A stretch of DNA of 34,536 nucleotides from Gracilaria domingensis (lineage: Eukaryota; Rhodophyta; Florideophyceae; Gracilariales; Gracilariaceae): assembly GCA_022539475.1 (NCBI GenBank), contig VCMS01000336.1, positions 154,252 through 188,787 of the forward strand. The letters are read 5' to 3'. How positions within the stretch are numbered: the stretch's first letter is position 1; each line of letters starts with the position of its first letter. The position numbers were made by a program, and so were the translations under genes. Positions 25,518-34,447 of this stretch are shown here, piece by piece. A model generated the notes under the pieces. That model was not told the DNA's origin. It was given only the letters and a program-made list of their open reading frames with translations, and did no database searches.

Positions 25518-27860
25518 ATGGGTTCGCAGTCAAGCCAGTCGTCCGCCCCGCCGCCTGCGATGGCGAGCAATCCGAATCAACCGAGTACGTCTGGTGGTGG
25601 CGGCCCGTTTCGGTCTATGCCGCTTCCTGGCCAACACTTCGACCATCGTAGCCGTCGTACGAACCAGGCTCCGCGTCGGTCGAAACAGGTTCCTATAACG
25701 GTCAACGAGTACATTCAGGACAGTGCGGAGTACTTCGATGCGCGTCGCTTCGCAGCCATTCCGGTCTCGCTCCCATTACGTGAGGTGGCGAGCCGTAATC
25801 CGAAGCGTACGCGAATGGAAGCTTGGCAGGCACGCTGGAATCACCTTCCTGGAATCGTCGGTCGTGCGGACGAAAGGACGTTCGGAATAGCTGACATGCC
25901 GTACTTAAGGTGCCCCGAGGAGCGCGAGTATCAATGCCGACTCCAGAGCCTGATGCACCGGCTCAATTCCGACGCCAACTTTCCGCCCGAAAACGGTAAT
26001 CCTCTCGCGTTAGTGATGTTCGAACCGCCGTACGACCAGCTCTACTGGTTAGACCGCGAGCATTGGGGAAGCAACGCCGCGACGGAAGCCCGCATTCGGG
26101 GATCACACCGTTTCTTCTACTCCTGGCACAACTTCGAGTACTTCGACGTTGCGAAGAACGACCGTACGGCGGTGTACTACAGTATGACCGAGGCGTGGAA
26201 GTCTGTGGAGGTCGAACGCAACCTTTCCGTACCGACGCCGTCCGTGGTGGCGTACCATTCGCGGGAACTGCTATCCCAAGGAGCCTTGAGCCGTGCGGTC
26301 TTGCAGATCCTGTACGCCGAGTGGGCAGTTTTCGCTTTCATGGCGTTCCTCCAGGCGGCCAGCGACGGTGTGGAAGTCTTCACCCGTGCGGGCGATCAGC
26401 GTCTGTACAACACGGACGATTCGCCGCAGTACGGACGGTTGTTCCCTCTCCCGTACAAATTGGTATGCATCTTGGCCGAAATGGGGCTGCAGAACATCCT
26501 GCGGGGGACCTCTTATCCTCCTGCGGTCGGTGAGAAGCTCCTTCAGTACTCCTTGGAGACGGACTGGTCGCAGACGCCGGGGTTCCTCTGGTACGACTAC
26601 TTTGAGGACTCGTTCCCTACGATGCCCGCATCCGGTACGGGCGCGATGACGATCAACCGAGTGCTATTGCCAACGGGACAGCTTCCGCCTTGGCCATTCA
26701 CGGATAGACCGAACTACTTCCCGCATGGGTACAAGGAGGAAGACTTCGAAGCCGCTCCTCCAGTGCCGAGGCGTGAGAGCGGGGTCCAAGCCGGTATGCC
26801 TCAGTTATCTTCCGCGGCCGAGCCGGAGCCTGATCCGGAGGTCGTGGAGGTACCTGTGCGTACGGAACGTGAGGTCCAGGTCGGGCTCCCAGGCCGCCAA
26901 TTGGACGCAATAGGTGTCGAAGTCTCGGGCGAGCGCCTCCAGACGTTGCTCAATGCCTTGCGGGCTGTATGCGTTCCGCGAGGGATTCCGGAGCCGACTG
27001 ACGTGCCGGGCGCCCTAACGGCTGCGCGTACTTGGGTGCGTCGCGCGGCGAACTCCGAAGCATGCCTGCGTGAGCAGGCTCAGGGCATGTTGGACCTACT
27101 CGGTTATCTTCGCGAACACAGCCTGCGCGTTCTCGGTTCGTACGAGCAGGGTATGCTGGCCGGTTTCGGGGAGGGTACTGCACCGGACGGACAGGTTATG
27201 GAGACGCAGGCTCCGACGTTGGACGAGTTGGTTGGTGAGTCCTATCAAGGGTTGCACGACCAGGCCATGGTGGAGAATCAGGTCAACCAGATCGTTCAGA
27301 ACCTGAGACGGGCTCGTGCGTCCATGTTTGACGGGGTCACTCTGAACCCTCCAGCACCTCCGGTAAGTCCGGGAGGGGCTGGGGGAGGCGGTGGTGAGGC
27401 CGTCACCGGTATGGAGGGTGTCGCTGTAACGGGCGACGGTGGCGCTCAAGCGTCCGGTAGCGGTGCTGTAGAAGTTGGTGACGACGTGGAGCCGGAGGGT
27501 ACCCCAATGACGGAAGTCCCGCTCGGTGTTGAAGCTCCTAGCGTGCCTGCTTCGGTGGAGCAAGTTACCGGTGCGGGTGAGTCAGGTGTAGCGGCTAGTG
27601 AAGTTCCGGCGGCGAGCACGCCTAGTCAGCCGAAGTCATCCAGGAGGTTCGTGGTACCCAATGCTCCCTGGCCGGGTACTTCCAGTCCGTTCCAGCCGGT
27701 CAGTTCCCGAGGTGGGTCTGCGTCGGTCTACCGTTCGGGCATTCCGACACCTCGTGGGAGGGGCCGTGGTCGCGGTGGTCCGCGTGGCCGTGGTCGTGGC
27801 GTATCCAAGACGTTGCCAGCGGTGAAGAGCATCCAGAAGAAAGGACCGGGTGGTGCTTAG
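25518..27860 (+). CDS. Family B element protein, 780 aa with RGG tail (unknown, Gag-like in style)
   Basis: Open from ATG 25518 (or 25560) to TAG 27858-27860 without any break, unlike its relatives. Residues 1-60 are Pro/Ser/Gly-rich. A structured part (~60-400) contains NEYIQDSAEYFDARRFAAI, MPYLRCPEEREYQCRLQSLM, SRAVLQILYAEWAVFAFMAF and ETDWSQTPGFLWYDYFED. A Glu/Pro-rich linker follows, then a helical segment with LLNALRAVCVPRG. A Pro/Gly/Val low-complexity region precedes a basic tail RGRGRGRGGPRGRGRG, an RGG-type RNA-binding motif. Several stretches align in order with family A (SRxxxxxLxxEW, ExDWxQxP, VCVP), so A and B are distant homologues. There is no catalytic motif, signal peptide or membrane helix. 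A nucleocapsid-like role is a guess from layout. Confidence 0.65.
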   Translation: MGSQSSQSSAPPPAMASNPNQPSTSGGGGPFRSMPLPGQHFDHRSRRTNQAPRRSKQVPITVNEYIQDSAEYFDARRFAAIPVSLPLREVASRNPKRTRMEAWQARWNHLPGIVGRADERTFGIADMPYLRCPEEREYQCRLQSLMHRLNSDANFPPENGNPLALVMFEPPYDQLYWLDREHWGSNAATEARIRGSHRFFYSWHNFEYFDVAKNDRTAVYYSMTEAWKSVEVERNLSVPTPSVVAYHSRELLSQGALSRAVLQILYAEWAVFAFMAFLQAASDGVEVFTRAGDQRLYNTDDSPQYGRLFPLPYKLVCILAEMGLQNILRGTSYPPAVGEKLLQYSLETDWSQTPGFLWYDYFEDSFPTMPASGTGAMTINRVLLPTGQLPPWPFTDRPNYFPHGYKEEDFEAAPPVPRRESGVQAGMPQLSSAAEPEPDPEVVEVPVRTEREVQVGLPGRQLDAIGVEVSGERLQTLLNALRAVCVPRGIPEPTDVPGALTAARTWVRRAANSEACLREQAQGMLDLLGYLREHSLRVLGSYEQGMLAGFGEGTAPDGQVMETQAPTLDELVGESYQGLHDQAMVENQVNQIVQNLRRARASMFDGVTLNPPAPPVSPGGAGGGGGEAVTGMEGVAVTGDGGAQASGSGAVEVGDDVEPEGTPMTEVPLGVEAPSVPASVEQVTGAGESGVAASEVPAASTPSQPKSSRRFVVPNAPWPGTSSPFQPVSSRGGSASVYRSGIPTPRGRGRGRGGPRGRGRGVSKTLPAVKSIQKKGPGGA

Positions 27861-27995
27861 ATGGTTCCGATGACGTGCATTTCCTTGAGTAAACTTGTGT
27901 TGTTGTTCGCATTCTTCCTTTGCGTACGTCAGGTTGAATCCATTGACGTAAGGTGCCGCTATCGGAAAAGGCGGCGTTTCACTAGATCGAAAACT

Positions 27996-28003
27996 AAAGG
28001 GGG
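27996..28003 (+). other. Polypurine-tract-like run after element B ORF
   Basis: AAAGGGGG is directly followed by TGAG at 28004, the usual look of a polypurine tract next to a long terminal repeat beginning with TG. It lies 136 bp past the B stop codon. It is short, and no matching repeat was confirmed at the left end, so this is only suggestive. Confidence 0.3.
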
Positions 28004-28085
28004 TGAGCCAATGAGCGTATGGTTAGGGCGAATATCTGGCCAACCGTCGCGCGTCAGTGGCCGTATCCGTGCCGGTTGGAGCCTG

Positions 28086-29165
28086 TCACGTGCTTGGGGA
28101 GTAGGTTGCGTTTTGTCCAGCCGACGGACTTCCGTCTGCTTCTCTCCCCCTCCTTAAGGGTGTTGCCGATGTCGTACGACTTCGGCGACGCCAGTATCCG
28201 GCGACAAAGTGCTGAGGGATGTTGGAAGGGGGTTCGTAGGTGTCCGATTCGGCGGTGTAGCCGTACCATCGTACGCGGTATTGGACTCCGTCCGGCCTAT
28301 CGCGGTGCGCTACGACGCGTTCCACGACGCAAGGAACCGTATCGGGTGGCGGTAAATCGTCGCGTTCGACGACGTCGTCCGCAAAATGGTCCCTCCGGGT
28401 CAGCGACGGGTTCCCCCCGTGTACGTTCGGTGGTAACGGGGCTACTCGTAGGCCGTGCGGACGGAGCGCGTGTGACGCGATCAATAGAGACGGTGTGTTC
28501 GATACCGTTTTCATCGATAGTAACGGTAGTGTCCGTTGTGGCCTTGACCTTGAACGGACCGGTGGTCTTCGGCAGTAGTTTCCGAAGAGTTCGTTCCTGT
28601 TCCGTTAGGTCCTTTTCCGTGCTTTGTAATTCGGTCGGTCAATATACACTCCCTCGCCTTCCGCGAACGTAGGGCGAAACCGGACGGTCTTATCGAAGTC
28701 GTCCTTGTAGCGCTGCTGTGCGCGTGTCAGCTTTGTCCGAGCGGTCTGAAGCGTCGCCTGTAGGAGTTTGAGCGTGTATCGCTTCAACTGGGCTGCGGAC
28801 GGCTGAGTCGGTGTTGCTGGGTCCAAGGACGTACTGGGCTCGTCGATGAGGGCACTGGGAGGTGTTCTCGTTAGTGCGACCGCGAACGGGGTGGTTCCGA
28901 TGGACCTATGGACCTGGAGGTTATATCCGTACGTAAGGGGTTGGACATATGCGTGCCACGTCCTTTGGTGGTCCGCTACGTAGTGACGGAAGCGTTCCAC
29001 CAGCGTCTTGTTAAACCGTTCGGCCTGCCCGTTTGCCTGGGAGTGATACGCAGTGGTCGAGACGTGCTTCGTGCCCAGTGCGGAGCAGACGGCCTCGAAG
29101 AACTTCGACGTGAACTGCGGTCCGTTGTCGGTTAGTAGGCAGTTCGGGATGCCGTACGGGTAAAC
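28086..29165 (-). pseudogene. Distal pol: integrase C-terminal part and chromodomain (frameshifted)
   Basis: Reading continues in the pol frame after the TGA at 29166-29168. LLTDNGPQF holds the second integrase Asp (29129-29127), and NGQAERFN the Glu (29021-29019), giving D-35-E spacing. The frame runs to a stop at 28605. The sense then moves by -1 (LLPKTTGPFKVKA, a GPF/GPY-like module, ~28570-28530) and again to the frame of 28514-28086. There, at ~28334-28185, lies a chromodomain: CVVERVVAHRD, YRVRWYGY, DTYEPPSNIP and HFVAGYWRR. Chromodomains steer chromoviral integration to particular chromatin. The aromatic residue before EP is Tyr where Trp is usual. At least one stop and two shifts separate the pieces. 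Confidence 0.8.
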
Positions 29166-32100
29166 TCAATGTTCCAAGAACGTTTTGGCTACCACTGGGG
29201 CGGTGGTTAACCGCAGCGGTATGGCTCGCGAGAGCTTGCTGAACCGATCGGTCATTACCAGGATATACTGGCATCCGTTAAGGGATCTGGTAAAGGGTCC
29301 CACTATGTCCATGGCGATAAACTCGAGCGGGCCAGCTGCTGGGAAGAGCTTCAGGAGCTTCTGGGACCGGTAACGGGTTCCTTTCACGGCTGGGCATGAC
29401 CGACAATCCCGTGCGGTCGGGAAGACGTCGTTGGCCATGTGGGGCCAATAGAAGTCCCTCCGTAGCGTTTCGTACATTCTGGTGGAACCAGGGTGTCCGA
29501 CCAAGCGGGGATAGTGCGCCAGATAAAGCACGCGCGCCTGCAGGGACTCGGGGACCACCTTCTGTAGGGCGCCGTCCAAGCGTGAGCGTCGTATGAGTAC
29601 TCCGTTTCGGTCGACATCGAACAGGGTAACCCCGTTGCCAACATCTCTCCGTACGGATTGGCAGAAAGGGTCCTGCGCCTGAGCTCGAACGAGTTCCTCG
29701 AGCGTGATGGGTACAATTTCGGTTTCTTCCGCGGGCAGTGCCAGCACCTCCGGTATCCCTGGTGATTCCCGTTCGGGTCTTGGCCAATCTATGCAGACGT
29801 TCGTATATTCTTGTCCGTCTACGGTGATGTTGGCTATAACGAGACCATCGTCCGGACGGTCGTCGATGAGGAAACAGGGGAACTCTTCATCTAGCGGCGA
29901 ACTGTCCTCTCCGTCCGTTTGGATTCGTGAGAGTGCATCTGCCGCTCGGTGTTTGATACCCGGTCGGTGAATGACGTCGAAGTCGTACTCCATCAGGCGT
30001 AGGCGCCATCGTGCAAGTCGCCCTGAAGCGTTCGCTAGGTTCAGTATCCACCTTAACGAGTGGTGATCCGTGCGGACAGTGAACTTCTGTCCTTCCGAAT
30101 ACGGTCGGAGGTGCAGGATAGCCCACACTACAGCGAGGCATTCCCGTTCGGTCGTTGAATACTTCCGCTCGGTCTTGGTTAGCGAGCGGCTCCAGTATCC
30201 GATTGGGAGAAGGTCCCCATCGGGTTGCCTCTGGAGGAGGGCACAGCCAACCTGACGGTCACACGCGTCGGTGTCCAGTACGTATGGGTATCCTTGTTTC
30301 GGGATAGCCAGTATCTGGGGCCGTACCAGGCGTTGGCGAAGTTCGTCGAATGCCTCGTATTCCGTATCGGTCAGGGTTTCGAAGCTAGTAGGCTGTCCCT
30401 TTTCCAGTTTCTGATTCAGGGGAGCCACTATCCGTGCGAAGTTCTGAACGAACCGGCGGAAGACGTTGCAAAGACCCAGGAACGAACGGAGTTCCGTTTG
30501 CGTAGTGGGCGGCTTCGCCTGCTTGATGGCCTCCTGCGTCTTCGTAGACACCTGGAGCTTGCCCGGACGGATGACATGGCCAAGGTAGTCGACCGTTCCA
30601 CTAAAGAAATGGCATTTGTCCAGTCGTAGGGTAATTCCTGCGGAAAGTAGCATGTCGAGAATTGTCCGTACGTGTTCGTAGTGTTCTTCTATCCTTCTGG
30701 AGTAGATGATCACGTCATCCAGGTAGACCAGTGCGTACTGCCACTTAACACGTGATAGGATGATGTCCAGAGCCCTCTGGAACGTAGCCGGGGCGTTCTT
30801 GAGTCCAAATGGCATCCGTACGTAGCGGTAGAGGCCCATGTGGGACGTGAAGGCTGTCTTGTCCCGGTCAACTTCGTCCACTTCGGTCTGCCAGTATCCG
30901 CTATTGGCGTCCAGTGTGGAGAATATCCGTGCGTCTCCTAACGAGTCTATACACTCGTCCATTCGTGGCAGAGGGTATGTATCTTGTACGGTCACGGCAT
31001 TCAAACGGCGGTAGTCGACGCAAAAACGTAGGCTTCCATCTTTCTTCTGTGCAAAGACGACCGGACTGGCCCATTCTGCGGACGATGGTTCTATCACCCC
31101 TGCTGCCAGCTGCTGGGTTATCTCCTTACGTTCAAGCTCCCGTCGGGCGGATCCTGCACGGTAAGGCATCTGGAATATCGGCTTGGTGCCTGGTTCCAGC
31201 TGTATCCGATGCTTTGCGGCGGAGATCTTGCCTAAATGGCCATCCCACATGTCCTTGAACGGTCGGAGGAGTTCGATGACTGTGTCGCGTTCGTTCTCAT
31301 ACTCGGGGCTGATTTGAACGCGTTGGGGCCAATCGGGCTCGTCAGAACGCCGTGGAGGTTGGTCTAAAGCGGTATCCTCTAAAGCGGTATCCTCCCCCTC
31401 CTGAGAGTCGTCGCTCCGCGGCCTATCTACGTGAAGGGGGGTGATTAGTGCTATAGGGGATGGGAGGGCGAGACCAATGATGGTACGTTTGTGGAGGTGC
31501 ACCGGTCGGTCCGAGACGTTAGCAACTTGAACGAAGAAGGGAACGTCCGGACGTAGATCCATGACGCCGTTCGCGAGCAGTGTTAGCTCTAACAAACTGC
31601 CCGTGCGGTGGTGTGATTGTAGAAATACCAGACCGGACGCCTTGGTTGTTACTTGTACCCTGGTTTCAGACATGTGGGGTAGCGTAACAGGTCGGGCGAC
31701 GTGTATCTTGTTAGAGGGCACATTCCGCTCCGGGCGCACTGGGTATTTCCGTACTGACGTGGGCGTGTGGGGACCGTACGCGTGGGACAATATCGAGACA
31801 GGCCGTGAATGGCGCAGGAGGATCGTCCGTTTTGGGGGTAAGATTCCCAGTACGTATCGATCGATAAAAGACGTGCCGAGTAGGACGCTTGTGGCGAGGT
31901 TCGATACCACAAGGAATTGTACTCGTACGTGAAGGTCTCCAATGCGGACAGCGAGCGGGAGAACACCCACGACCTCCATACGGTTGCGTGAAGCGTCCGT
32001 AATGCGTGGCTTTACGTCCGTGCGGAGACGAGATTGCCATCGCGGTGGAAGATGCCGCTCGTGGATCAGACAAGGACCGGCTCCGGTATCTAGAACACCC

Positions 32101-32273
32101 GTGAGCGGATACATTAGGGTAGATGTGAGGCCCACGGAAAGGTGAACTTTGTAATTTGCACTCGCAAATAAAACAGTGTCGTCCATACGTTCTGGGGTGT
32201 CGAGAGTCAGTTCTGTTCTGTGCGCACTGGTTGGTTTGGGCTTATCGCCCGGTGTGGCGAGGCTATCCGGCAT
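29166..32273 (-). CDS. pol: Gypsy-type pol: protease, reverse transcriptase, RNase H, integrase N-terminal part
   Basis: 1035 codons are open from ATG 32273. Domains: aspartic protease, LDTGAG at 61-66; reverse transcriptase ~360-540, with FCVDYRRLNAVT (417-428), TLDANSGYWQ (453-462), MPFGLKNAPATFQ (487-499) and catalytic YLDD (517-520); RNase H with LDTDA (666-670), TTEREC (707-712) and RTDHHSL (734-740); integrase zinc finger H920, H927, C957, C960; core first Asp D989 in AMDIVGPF. The frame ends at TGA 29166-29168 inside the integrase core, where relatives have Trp. The start lies 17 nt after the gag stop, and the pol frame is open backwards into gag, so a -1 frameshift or reinitiation could link them. 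The TGA makes this copy defective for integration. Confidence 0.9.
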   Translation of the reverse strand: MPDSLATPGDKPKPTSAHRTELTLDTPERMDDTVLFASANYKVHLSVGLTSTLMYPLTGVLDTGAGPCLIHERHLPPRWQSRLRTDVKPRITDASRNRMEVVGVLPLAVRIGDLHVRVQFLVVSNLATSVLLGTSFIDRYVLGILPPKRTILLRHSRPVSILSHAYGPHTPTSVRKYPVRPERNVPSNKIHVARPVTLPHMSETRVQVTTKASGLVFLQSHHRTGSLLELTLLANGVMDLRPDVPFFVQVANVSDRPVHLHKRTIIGLALPSPIALITPLHVDRPRSDDSQEGEDTALEDTALDQPPRRSDEPDWPQRVQISPEYENERDTVIELLRPFKDMWDGHLGKISAAKHRIQLEPGTKPIFQMPYRAGSARRELERKEITQQLAAGVIEPSSAEWASPVVFAQKKDGSLRFCVDYRRLNAVTVQDTYPLPRMDECIDSLGDARIFSTLDANSGYWQTEVDEVDRDKTAFTSHMGLYRYVRMPFGLKNAPATFQRALDIILSRVKWQYALVYLDDVIIYSRRIEEHYEHVRTILDMLLSAGITLRLDKCHFFSGTVDYLGHVIRPGKLQVSTKTQEAIKQAKPPTTQTELRSFLGLCNVFRRFVQNFARIVAPLNQKLEKGQPTSFETLTDTEYEAFDELRQRLVRPQILAIPKQGYPYVLDTDACDRQVGCALLQRQPDGDLLPIGYWSRSLTKTERKYSTTERECLAVVWAILHLRPYSEGQKFTVRTDHHSLRWILNLANASGRLARWRLRLMEYDFDVIHRPGIKHRAADALSRIQTDGEDSSPLDEEFPCFLIDDRPDDGLVIANITVDGQEYTNVCIDWPRPERESPGIPEVLALPAEETEIVPITLEELVRAQAQDPFCQSVRRDVGNGVTLFDVDRNGVLIRRSRLDGALQKVVPESLQARVLYLAHYPRLVGHPGSTRMYETLRRDFYWPHMANDVFPTARDCRSCPAVKGTRYRSQKLLKLFPAAGPLEFIAMDIVGPFTRSLNGCQYILVMTDRFSKLSRAIPLRLTTAPVVAKTFLEH

Positions 32274-32290
32274 CGAAGGAGACGACGCCC

Positions 32291-33478
32291 CTACGCATCC
32301 TCCGGCTCGTTTTCCTGTTCCGAAACGGTCTCTTCCACCAGCATGGCTGCCTGCCGAGGCTGGGCGTAAGATGCACGAGTCGGGCCAATATTACGGAAAC
32401 CGATATTGGATGGCGGTGGCGTGTTTCTCCGTGTGGGCATGCCGGTGCCGTAGTACCCTTCGTCGTGCCGGCGTTGGTAGTTTTGCTCGCGGATTGCGAG
32501 GAGTTTAGCCTTAACGTCCGGTGGGAGAAGTTGACAGCAGTTGGGCTCTCGCGAGAGGCAAATCCTGCACGGACGGTCCCTTGACGCTGCGCCAGGGCGG
32601 TTGCTCGACCTTTGGCCGGGCGTACTGGGGAATGACCGTGCGGAAGTCGCTGGGGTGGTTGGACTTGGTGTGGTGGGTGGTGACGGCATGGAAGACCCCT
32701 GGGAAGCGATGAGGACATCTTCGCCGTTGTCGTCCGACAGGGAATACGTCGAGGCCGAGGGGGACTCGACCTGGTGCACCTTCCTTATCGTACGAGTGGC
32801 ACGAGGCCGAGCAGACGTAGTCTGCGTGTCCACCCGAACGGACTGGCGGCGTGAGGCGCGGTGAGTATCGCCGTACGATTCCGCATAACGGGCGAGCGCG
32901 TCGTATCCGATACTAGGATGGGTGGTGAGGTGATTCCGCACCTTTGACCGTATGGCGGGCAAAAGTCCTTCGACGAATAACCCCTTCAAGTCCCGATCGG
33001 TGTATACGTTGCCACAGCGGAGGGCCTTTGTCCAGAGCTTCTGGGCGAACTCCGTTTCGGACATCCCTGACGACTGGGTGTAAAATGTCACCTCTGCAGA
33101 CGCCGTGGCGATAACCTCGTCCGTGACGTAGGTGGTCAGTAAGAAATTCACCACCTCTTCGTACGTATGGAGCGCTTCATCGCGAGGCCTGTCTACCGCT
33201 CCCGACTCACCGATGAGGCGGGACTGAACCAGAGCGTGTGCGGGCCCGGTTAGGTAGAACTGGAAGCACCACAGGGCCGCTACTTCTGTCAGTCCGTTAT
33301 GGTTGCAAGCGGTTTTGAACCGCTGCAGGAAATTGAGAACGGAGATGGGATCCGTTCCGGAAAACGAATGTCCTTTCATCTGGACGTTCAATTTCTTTTG
33401 ATAGCGCGCGATCTTGCGCGCTACCTTCGAGTCGTACTTATGGCTGCGCCGAATGAGCCGGTACGTACGATAGTCCAC
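32291..33478 (-). CDS. gag: Gypsy-type gag, main open part
   Basis: 395 codons are open; the frame has no ATG before 33379 and extends without ATG to ~33594, so the true start lies upstream in another frame. The retrotransposon Gag fold is recognisable: FSGTDPISVLNFLQRFKTAC, then ALWCFQFYLTGPAHALVQSR, LLTTYVTDEVIATASAEVTF, TEFAQKLWTKALRCG and LKGLFVEGLLPAIRSKV. The C-terminal part is Thr/Ser/Pro-rich with a Cys cluster (CRICLSREPNCC) but no standard CCHC zinc knuckle. Gag forms the virus-like particle that packages the element RNA. Stop TAG at 32293-32291, directly before pol. Confidence 0.8.
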   Translation of the reverse strand: MDYRTYRLIRRSHKYDSKVARKIARYQKKLNVQMKGHSFSGTDPISVLNFLQRFKTACNHNGLTEVAALWCFQFYLTGPAHALVQSRLIGESGAVDRPRDEALHTYEEVVNFLLTTYVTDEVIATASAEVTFYTQSSGMSETEFAQKLWTKALRCGNVYTDRDLKGLFVEGLLPAIRSKVRNHLTTHPSIGYDALARYAESYGDTHRASRRQSVRVDTQTTSARPRATRTIRKVHQVESPSASTYSLSDDNGEDVLIASQGSSMPSPPTTPSPTTPATSARSFPSTPGQRSSNRPGAASRDRPCRICLSREPNCCQLLPPDVKAKLLAIREQNYQRRHDEGYYGTGMPTRRNTPPPSNIGFRNIGPTRASYAQPRQAAMLVEETVSEQENEPEDA

Positions 33479-34447
33479 AACCTTGGTGAACTTGACGTTC
33501 AGAGGTCGGAGGCGCTTAAGCGCCAGCTTGTCCGATCGGGAACGTCGCCGTTCGGACTTGCGTTTTCTTCGGGGGCTTTGAGAGTCCCAGAATCATCCGA
33601 GTCGGTCCGCTCATCCTCTGATGATGAACGCGAGGACGCGGAGTCAGTATCTGAATGTCGTCGCCCTCTGCGGCGGCGACGATTCTTCCGTCTACGTACC
33701 GAATTGTCCGAATCGGAATGCTTGCCCGGTTTACCACCTCGTTTGCGGTGATTCCTCCCGTCGTCGGAGGAATCGCTCGAGCTTCCGTCCGGGTCACCCT
33801 GAGGGGGTACTGGTGGGAGATAGACACTGGTCGGATCCCTCTGCGGATCCTTCTCCATTTCCGGTCCCTGTCTCTCACCGCGACTAGGTGCGTTGTCCGT
33901 TTGGTCAGTGTCAAACTTTGGGGGTTGGGGGTGGCAGCTTAGCTACCAAAGCGGCCAAGGTGTTACTCAGATTCTCTTGCATTCGCTTTCGGTACGTCGG
34001 GATCCCAGCGCATCGCTCACGATGCGGTGTATGATCGGTGTGATGTCACGACGCATCAATTCCGGGATACGGTCTTGAGATATAATTCGACCGCCATGGG
34101 TACATGAACCTCGATCTCCGTGCGGAGTCCCTCCAGGGGCGTACGGGGGCTATTTCGGCCCATAGTTCGTGGGGTGGTCTCCGTCCGGTCTGAGGTGTAG
34201 GCGGGAGTGCCGCCGTCTCAGGTGGTACAATCTCAGTTCTCAAAGGGGGCCCGGAGTTCTTAACTTCCTCTCTTTCTTCCTTCTGGTACGATTTCGTTGC
34301 AAATTTCCTCTCACGGGATTATCCGTTCGCGGGCTCTGTCGAGGGAGGGTCACGTAGGCCGTCGCGCGGCTACTTCGGGGTGCTCCGGCGTCTACCGAGG
34401 GCAGGTCCGAAGCGGCCGCGAGGGGCGGGCAAAGTGGATTCAGCCAT
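33479..34447 (-). pseudogene. Gypsy-type gag, N-terminal region, multiple frameshifts
   Basis: A plausible gag start is ATG 34447 (MAESTLPAPRGRF). Coding sense then appears in pieces: a basic piece up to 34240, 34243-34046 (PPETAALPPTPQTGRRPP), a helical piece MRRDITPIIHRIVSDAL near 34054, and MQENLSNTLAALVAKLPPP (33982-33911) in another frame. The last piece is a Ser/Asp/Arg-rich segment (33858-33499: SSSDSSDDGRNHRKRGG, RRRKNRRRRRGRR). A shift of -1 near 33595-33500 joins to the main gag frame. At least three shifts are needed, so this is decay or poor sequence rather than programmed recoding. Confidence 0.55.

Larger units (their letters stand above)
24224..28003 (+). mobile_element. Family B element (related to A, unclassified)
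   Basis: The left limit is the shared signature. The right limit is provisional at the purine run ending at 28003. A ~1.3 kb leader contains a perfect hairpin (24525-24544) and ends with a TATA box 31 bp before the ORF's first ATG. There is one long intact ORF and no enzyme gene. Its 3' end meets the 3' end of the minus-strand gypsy element, so B may be an independent insertion or an antisense ORF of a composite element. Confidence 0.5.

Noticed and set aside
28139..28157. Purine run on the minus strand as the gypsy polypurine tract
   Set aside because: It lies inside the reading frame just after the chromodomain, and no LTR-like TG start follows. A coding explanation is enough.
5480..29168. 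UGA read as tryptophan (alternative code) because several TGA stops sit at Trp positions
   Set aside because: The intact host genes end normally and use TGG for Trp. TAG stops also occur in the same pseudogenes, so deamination-type decay explains it better.
32271..32300. Definite slippery site at the gag/pol junction
   Set aside because: The pol frame is -1 relative to gag and open across the junction, but no in-frame X XXY YYZ heptamer is present. The linkage mechanism is left open.
33500..33595. Programmed -1 frameshift in gag
   Set aside because: No canonical slippery heptamer fits the frame, and other shifts are needed upstream, so decay or error is more likely.
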